Source of the DNA: Candidatus Helarchaeota archaeon
GTDB taxonomy: Archaea; Asgardarchaeota; Lokiarchaeia; Helarchaeales; JABXJV01
Length of the DNA stretch: 29,686 nucleotides
Assembly: GCA_013375355.1 (NCBI GenBank)
Contig: JABXJV010000587.1
Location: 1 to 29,686, forward strand
Reading direction: 5' to 3'
Position numbers and translations under genes: made by a program. The notes beneath the pieces are model-generated. The model did not search any database. It saw nothing but the letters and a program-made list of their open reading frames with translations, and was not told where the DNA came from. Below are positions 24,064 through 29,686 of the stretch, piece after piece. Numbering within the stretch: the first letter of the stretch is position 1; every line of letters begins with the position of its first letter.

Positions 24064-27000
24064 TAGAAAATTTAGTATATTTATAATTATAACATTAATA
24101 ATTTTGCCAAATTATACCTCATTTCTTAAATTAAATCAAACAAACCTGATAAATAAAGAATTTTTAAATTTTGCCTTGGTATTAAATACTTTACAAACCA
24201 AATTACCTAACAACTATTTACCAATTCCAGAAGATCCCTCAGAAGTTAGTATTTATACGGCAAATGGAGAATCAGATGATTCCGCTATATTTAATTTGAC
24301 TGTTAAAAATTTTACTAACTTTCATAAATCAAGTCAAAATGTTACTTATGGATATGGAAACTTAAATTTGACAGACAATTCTGGAATATTTCAAGGTAAA
24401 TATAATTTCAAAAATGATAATCTAGGTGGAAATCCAAATGGATGGACGGTTGATGAAAGTTCACAAGCATTTATAAACATAACTTCAGAAATTGATGGGC
24501 ACAAAAAAGTTGTTGATTTTTATGATAATGATGCTAACGCATATACATATATGAACCAATTATTTACAAATCAACAAAATGGAACTATCGAGTATTACGT
24601 TAGAGGTAACAAAGCGGATAGCTTTATAACTATTTCCCTTCGCGAATCTGCTAGTGCAAGAACTTTATCGGGGATATGTTATTTTGATGGCAATATGAAT
24701 TTTTATCATCGTTTCGATAATCTAAGCTACAAAAGTTTGCAAGTAATAAACCCTAATACATGGTATCATATTAGAATGGAGTTCGATACAACCTCTGATA
24801 CCTCAAAATATTGGATTGATGGCGAATTTAAAGGAGAATATGAAAACTTCGCTTCTACTACTAATATGAACGAAATTCACATTAATACGGGAACAAGTGC
24901 TGGAGAAGAACCATTCAATATCACTTTAGACGCTCTTGATTATTCATGGGAAAATAATTATTATGAAAATAGAAATTTAAATTTAGAAAGTAATTCTACT
25001 AGTGGTTATTACATTTCTAAAGATATTCCACTATTTTATAATTCAACAATATATAGTTATTCAAAGATACTTGGAGTTAATATAACTTCAGAAAACCAAC
25101 CAGGAATAAATACGACCTTAGAATATTATGACTTTAACACAGATACTTGGTTAAATTTATCTGATTATATAGGAACTACTCAAAATTTATTTAAATTTAG
25201 AGTCAATTTTAATACAACCTGTTATTCAAATGCATTTTTATATAATCTAACCCTTCATTATAACACAACACCTTATACCATTGATAGACCAATCTACCTT
25301 AACCAACCTCGTGATATAGCAATTGATGATAAAGAGTATATATATGTGGCTGATACTCTCCATAACAAAATAAAAAAGTTTGATTCGGATGGAAATTTTA
25401 TTTTAGAATGGGGAACGTCTGGTTCTAAGAAGGGGCAATTTAATCATCCTATAGCTTTGGACATCAGCGCTGAATGGACGGGCTCTGAATATAAAAATTA
25501 TATCTATGTTGCTGACTATTATAATAATCGTATACAAAAATTTGACGAAAATGGAATATTTGTTCTAGAATGGGGTAGTTATGGTGGTCCAGATGAAGGA
25601 GCAAAATTTAAACTACCAATAGGAATTACAATTTATTCTCCAAGAGTTGAATCTAATGTATCTCCAACAATTTATGTAGCTGATTCAGGAAATAAACAGA
25701 TACAGAAGTTTTTCAAGAATGGTGACTTTGATAACCTTTGGCAAGATACTGATTTGAGTTATAATTTTAAAATTGCTGTGAACAAAACTAATCATATCTA
25801 TGTGGCGGACGTAGAAAGAGATGAAATCCGAACTTATGACAGATTTGGTAATTTATATTATGTATGGGGTAAGACTGGAGATGGTGATGGCGAATTTTCG
25901 AAGCCTTCAGATATTGCATTTGATAATGAAGGAAAAGTTCATGTCTTAGATTCATATAATAATAGAATACAAAAATTCAATTTCTCAGGTGAATGTATCA
26001 ATGAAAGCACTTGGGGGAGTCTAGGGACTGGTGAAAAAGAATTTAATTTTCCTTCGGGACTACTTATTGATAATGAGACTAATTATTACGTTGTTGACAC
26101 ATATAATTATAGAATTCAAAAATTCAATTCTACAACCGATTTCTTATGGGAAATAGGAAAAATTATCCCTGAGCTAGAAATTACTACGCAAACATATAAA
26201 ACAGAATGGGGCAATTATGAAAATAACACTTTAATTAGTCCTCGAGGTATAGCCATCGATTCCGAGGGCAATCAATATGTTTGCGATTCTGGAAATAATA
26301 CTATTATTAAATATGATAAATGGGGACACTTTTTAAAGAAATGGGGTAATGGAAACCCCTCCTCTGAATTTATATTTAATAACCCTAGAGGAATTGCAAT
26401 TGATTCTGATGGTTATATTTATGTGGCAAATTCTGGCAATAATAGCGTAGTAATATTTACAGATTCAGCCATTACAGACTCATTTTATAAATGGGGCAAT
26501 GGGACAGATGAAACTTTTAATTTCCCAGAAGATCTTGAAGTTTTTACAAATTCAAATAACGAAACAGATCTTTATGTTGTTGATAAATATAATCAAAGAG
26601 TTGTAAAATTTCGAATTCTAAAAGATGTAAATCGACAATATGAAGGATATGGATTACCTTCTTATTGGTATAACTATGAAATGGATGATGAAATTATTTC
26701 ATTTAAGGAACCTTACGGAATTACTATAAATACCAAAGGTCATGTATATATTTCAGATAGAAATGATACAAGTGTTATAAAATTCGATTCTGATGGTAAG
26801 TTTCTCCTAAAAGTTGGTGGAAATGAATCCGATATATTTGATAATCCTACCGGATTAGGTTCAGATTTAAGTAATAATATATATATTGTTGATACAAATT
26901 CAACAACAGGCAATCATACTATAATAATTACCACAAACTCTTTTTGCTATATTAAGGAAATTACCATAAATTATACGTTGCCTTTAGATGTAGAAGTTGA

Positions 27001-29686
27001 TAATTTTAATAATGTTCTAATTGCAGCAAATGATTCAATTTTAAAATATACATATTTAGACGATTTTCCGCCTTTGCTTTCAATATTAAATCCTACTTTA
27101 TCTCAAGGCTATCTTAATAGCACAAAAACTCCTGTATTTGATGAAACAGGTAATATTTACGTTTTGGAAGGCAATAAAGTCTATAAATTCAGCAATTATG
27201 GAGATTTTATTAAAACTTTTGATACTGGTATACCAGGAAATGGAACTGAAATAAGGATTAAAAATTTTGATAATGGAGAATCATACTTATACCATGCTTT
27301 GCGAAATGATACTGGTCACAATTGGGTTACGAAATTTTTCTTAGATGGAACAATTTCAGAACAAATTGAAATATCGGGTCACTTAAATCTATCGAGTATT
27401 GCGATTAACGATAATGGTTCTTTATATCATTTAACTGAATCGGGAATTACAAAACATATAGTAATGGAAAATATCTACCATGCAATTTACAACTTTAAAG
27501 ATGTAGCAAATAATTCTAATCATGAAGAATGGGATAATGAGTCCACTGGAGGTTGGAGTTATACAAAAGTTATTGATGAGTTAGGTAATCATTCAAAAGT
27601 TTATCGTCTCCATGATGGGGGTGATGCTAGTTGGGCGAAAATATCCAATAATTTTACAGAAATAACCGCTGGAACTGTAGAATTTTATATCCGCTCCACG
27701 GATGTCACAAGACGTAATATTATATATATTAATGATGGAGCAGGAGAGGAAGGAATTACTCTTGCACTAGTGGCTGATTCTTTACAATATAGAACAGAAG
27801 GTTCATGGCATTCCGTATGTCCTGTTAGTGACAATACTTGGTATCATCTAAAAGTAGTTTTTAATATTACAAGTAATGAGTGGTATTTATATTTAAATGG
27901 AGTTTGTTATAAACATGATATCTCAAATATTACAATGATCTTTCGTAAGACACCTGAAGCTATGGATCGTATTATTTTTAGAACTGATGAGGACCAAAGT
28001 ATTTACGATTTTTGGATTGATGCTGTTGATTACAGTTGGGCAGATCTATATTATGAAGGTAGAAATACATATTTTGAAACTAATTCCACTGGTGAGCTAT
28101 ATAATGCAAGCGGGGAAATTTCGAGTGAAGGAGGAAAAAATCAAAATGAAATAGATTCAGCAGGTAAAATATTTTATCTTTCACATTCAAAAAATGAAAT
28201 ATTAAAAATTGATTGGGATTCACAAGAAATCCTAGAAAATTGGACTATAGATTCTAATTTAACTGAACACCAATTCTTCATTGATAATGATGATAATGTT
28301 TATCTACTTAATAAATTGAATCAAGAGGCAGAAATTTTTATAATTTCGAATGAAAGTCAAAAATTAAATAGATATGAATTTAGTTACAATGAATCTGAAG
28401 AAATCAGCATTTCAACTGACGATTTTTCTCGTTTATATCTTTTTAGAAATCCTAATGGTAATGAAACTATATTGTATAAATATGGAGTTCAAGAAATTAC
28501 TCCTGAACTTACTTTTCAAATAACAGACTACTATAATTGGACTGATATTGCTATAAATTCTACAGGGTTTATCTTTGCGTTAGATTCGAAAGAAAATGAT
28601 ATTGAAATCTATAATCCAACAGGATATAAAGTGGGAACTGTAAATGGATCACAACTAGATTCACCTTCCCAAATCTGTATAGATCGAAATAATAGTTTAA
28701 TAGTAATAGATTCTCAAAATATGGTGAAAATTCTTGGAAATTCATCAAATACATTCAATACAACAATTAATGAAACGTCATTAGAATTTATTGACCTTTA
28801 CGTATCGGATAGAATCTTTATATTAGCCGAGGATCAAGATGGCAATTTCTCGGTTAGAGCTTATACATATAATTTAACTTGTGCAGAACTAAATTATTCA
28901 ACCCAAAACCTAACCTTAACAGAACCGACCAGTTTCTGTGTAATTACTGAGAACAATACTGATCGAATTCTAGTTGTAGACTTTTTAGAGAATGAAATTA
29001 AAGAATTCAATGAAACTGGAGACCTTAAAAAACATTGGGGAAAATTTGGATCAATGGCTGGGGAATTTATTGGTCCTCTCAAGATTGCAAATAATTCCTA
29101 TGGTGATCTATTTGTGATTGATATCGGAAATCTACGAATTCAAAAATTTGATTCTGAAGGTAATTTTAAATCTGAATGGGGGAACTTTGATATGACTTTG
29201 GCTCAAAATATACTCGAATCTAAAATTAATGTTTTAATAAATAGATTTAATGATATCGAGCTTTATATTCTGGATTCTTTGGGAATCAACTTATTTCAAT
29301 ATGAATATAGTGAAAAGGAATCAGCCTCTAGCGATAGAACTTTTGTAAAAGAAAAAATCATTGATTCAGGAGCTACTTATGGAGTTCCTCAAATATATGC
29401 CATAATTTACGATCCACCAGGAAGAGATAGTTATGGTTATATTGAGAGAGGTAGTTCTTGGACTATAACTAGAACTTTCGAAGAAAATTTGAATGTGAAA
29501 ATGGGTCATCAAAATATAGTTGAAATTGCTGGAAACGGATTTGAAAGTGATAATAATATTGAGGAAGTTTTTTTAGATGGAGGTAAAATATCAATTAAGG
29601 TCGAAACCAATGAAAGAATAACTTCATCACAATCTAATATTCAAAAATATATTGGTCCGGGTCATGGAGATACTATATGGGGTGAA
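24050..29686 (+). CDS. Giant secreted NHL-repeat / ConA-like surface protein (runs off right edge)
   Basis: An uninterrupted frame of 1879 codons to the window end; no stop is reached. Residues 7-20 are a signal peptide or anchor (FSIFIIITLIILP). A ConA/LamG-like domain (about 120-305) has GTIEYYVRG, NTWYHIRMEFD and LDALDYSW. From about 413, some 14 NHL-type units follow, such as DIAIDDKEYIYVAD, NNRIQKFDENG, GIAIDSEGNQYVCDSGNN and GIAIDSDGYIYVANSGNN, enough for about two propellers. A second ConA-like domain (about 1143-1330) repeats the first with GTVEFYIRS, NTWYHLKVVFN and IDAVDYSW. About eight more NHL units follow, ending with LFVIDIGNLRIQKFDSEG. The last part (from about 1760) has IIYDPPGRDSYGYIERGSSW and starts a different domain. 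Very many N-x-S/T sequons are present. Adhesion or surface-layer function is inferred. Confidence 0.9.
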   Translation, partial: MGKNNRKFSIFIIITLIILPNYTSFLKLNQTNLINKEFLNFALVLNTLQTKLPNNYLPIPEDPSEVSIYTANGESDDSAIFNLTVKNFTNFHKSSQNVTYGYGNLNLTDNSGIFQGKYNFKNDNLGGNPNGWTVDESSQAFINITSEIDGHKKVVDFYDNDANAYTYMNQLFTNQQNGTIEYYVRGNKADSFITISLRESASARTLSGICYFDGNMNFYHRFDNLSYKSLQVINPNTWYHIRMEFDTTSDTSKYWIDGEFKGEYENFASTTNMNEIHINTGTSAGEEPFNITLDALDYSWENNYYENRNLNLESNSTSGYYISKDIPLFYNSTIYSYSKILGVNITSENQPGINTTLEYYDFNTDTWLNLSDYIGTTQNLFKFRVNFNTTCYSNAFLYNLTLHYNTTPYTIDRPIYLNQPRDIAIDDKEYIYVADTLHNKIKKFDSDGNFILEWGTSGSKKGQFNHPIALDISAEWTGSEYKNYIYVADYYNNRIQKFDENGIFVLEWGSYGGPDEGAKFKLPIGITIYSPRVESNVSPTIYVADSGNKQIQKFFKNGDFDNLWQDTDLSYNFKIAVNKTNHIYVADVERDEIRTYDRFGNLYYVWGKTGDGDGEFSKPSDIAFDNEGKVHVLDSYNNRIQKFNFSGECINESTWGSLGTGEKEFNFPSGLLIDNETNYYVVDTYNYRIQKFNSTTDFLWEIGKIIPELEITTQTYKTEWGNYENNTLISPRGIAIDSEGNQYVCDSGNNTIIKYDKWGHFLKKWGNGNPSSEFIFNNPRGIAIDSDGYIYVANSGNNSVVIFTDSAITDSFYKWGNGTDETFNFPEDLEVFTNSNNETDLYVVDKYNQRVVKFRILKDVNRQYEGYGLPSYWYNYEMDDEIISFKEPYGITINTKGHVYISDRNDTSVIKFDSDGKFLLKVGGNESDIFDNPTGLGSDLSNNIYIVDTNSTTGNHTIIITTNSFCYIKEITINYTLPLDVEVDNFNNVLIAANDSILKYTYLDDFPPLLSILNPTLSQGYLNSTKTPVFDETGNIYVLEGNKVYKFSNYGDFIKTFDTGIPGNGTEIRIKNFDNGESYLYHALRNDTGHNWVTKFFLDGTISEQIEISGHLNLSSIAINDNGSLYHLTESGITKHIVMENIYHAIYNFKDVANNSNHEEWDNESTGGWSYTKVIDELGNHSKVYRLHDGGDASWAKISNNFTEITAGTVEFYIRSTDVTRRNIIYINDGAGEEGITLALVADSLQYRTEGSWHSVCPVSDNTWYHLKVVFNITSNEWYLYLNGVCYKHDISNITMIFRKTPEAMDRIIFRTDEDQSIYDFWIDAVDYSWADLYYEGRNTYFETNSTGELYNASGEISSEGGKNQNEIDSAGKIFYLSHSKNEILKIDWDSQEILENWTIDSNLTEHQFFIDNDDNVYLLNKLNQEAEIFIISNESQKLNRYEFSYNESEEISISTDDFSRLYLFRNPNGNETILYKYGVQEITPELTFQITDYYNWTDIAINSTGFIFALDSKENDIEIYNPTGYKVGTVNGSQLDSPSQICIDRNNSLIVIDSQNMVKILGNSSNTFNTTINETSLEFIDLYVSDRIFILAEDQDGNFSVRAYTYNLTCAELNYSTQNLTLTEPTSFCVITENNTDRILVVDFLENEIKEFNETGDLKKHWGKFGSMAGEFIGPLKIANNSYGDLFVIDIGNLRIQKFDSEGNFKSEWGNFDMTLAQNILESKINVLINRFNDIELYILDSLGINLFQYEYSEKESASSDRTFVKEKIIDSGATYGVPQIYAIIYDPPGRDSYGYIERGSSWTITRTFEENLNVKMGHQNIVEIAGNGFESDNNIEEVFLDGGKISIKVETNERITSSQSNIQKYIGPGHGDTIWGE

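Noticed and set aside
28569..29082. Two minus-strand ORFs of about 60 codons near the right end
   Set aside because: Both are antisense to the open NHL-repeat frame, which is continuous and motif-bearing here.

Overview
The window is a very AT-rich stretch of what is probably an archaeal chromosome. The evidence for archaea is indirect: exported proteins crowded with N-glycosylation sequons (N-x-S/T), single-pass anchored surface proteins, oligo-T tracts after genes in place of GC-rich hairpin terminators, a small ArsR-type winged-helix regulator, and TTG/GTG starts. An Asgard-type archaeon fits the gene mix (CotH kinase, VTC, giant NHL-repeat surface proteins), but no marker gene is present and I hold the assignment loosely. 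No rRNA, tRNA, CRISPR array or transposase gene was found.

Positions 1-9566 form a surface-polysaccharide island. It starts with a radical SAM protein cut by the left edge. Then come five glycosyltransferases of several folds (three GT4-type, one GT-A-like, one CgeB-like), a class I methyltransferase and a Wzx-type flippase. Genes alternate in strand and are separated by AT-rich spacers, as expected of an island assembled piecemeal.

Positions 8376-20682 hold ten genes all on the minus strand with short spacers. The order of transcription is: a CotH-kinase/transmembrane/VTC (polyphosphate polymerase) fusion; a DUF4956 membrane protein with a seven-unit heptad insert; a GT-C membrane glycosyltransferase; an anchored seven-bladed propeller protein; a UDP-glucuronate-epimerase-like enzyme; a second CotH protein lacking VTC; two tandem paralogous small membrane proteins; and a GT4 glycosyltransferase. 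I read this as an envelope phosphate/glycan module. The predicted topology puts CotH outside and VTC inside the membrane. This is the best candidate in the window for an undescribed system.

Positions 20989-24063 contain a DUF1624/HGSNAT-like membrane acyltransferase, an N-terminally truncated uroporphyrinogen-III C-methyltransferase (a pseudogene), a small winged-helix regulator flanked by three copies of a 9-bp motif, and two tiny ORFs joined in frame by TAA-ATG. From 24050 to the right edge one reading frame stays open for 1879 codons. It encodes a secreted giant protein with two ConA/LamG-like modules alternating with NHL beta-propellers, and it continues beyond the window.
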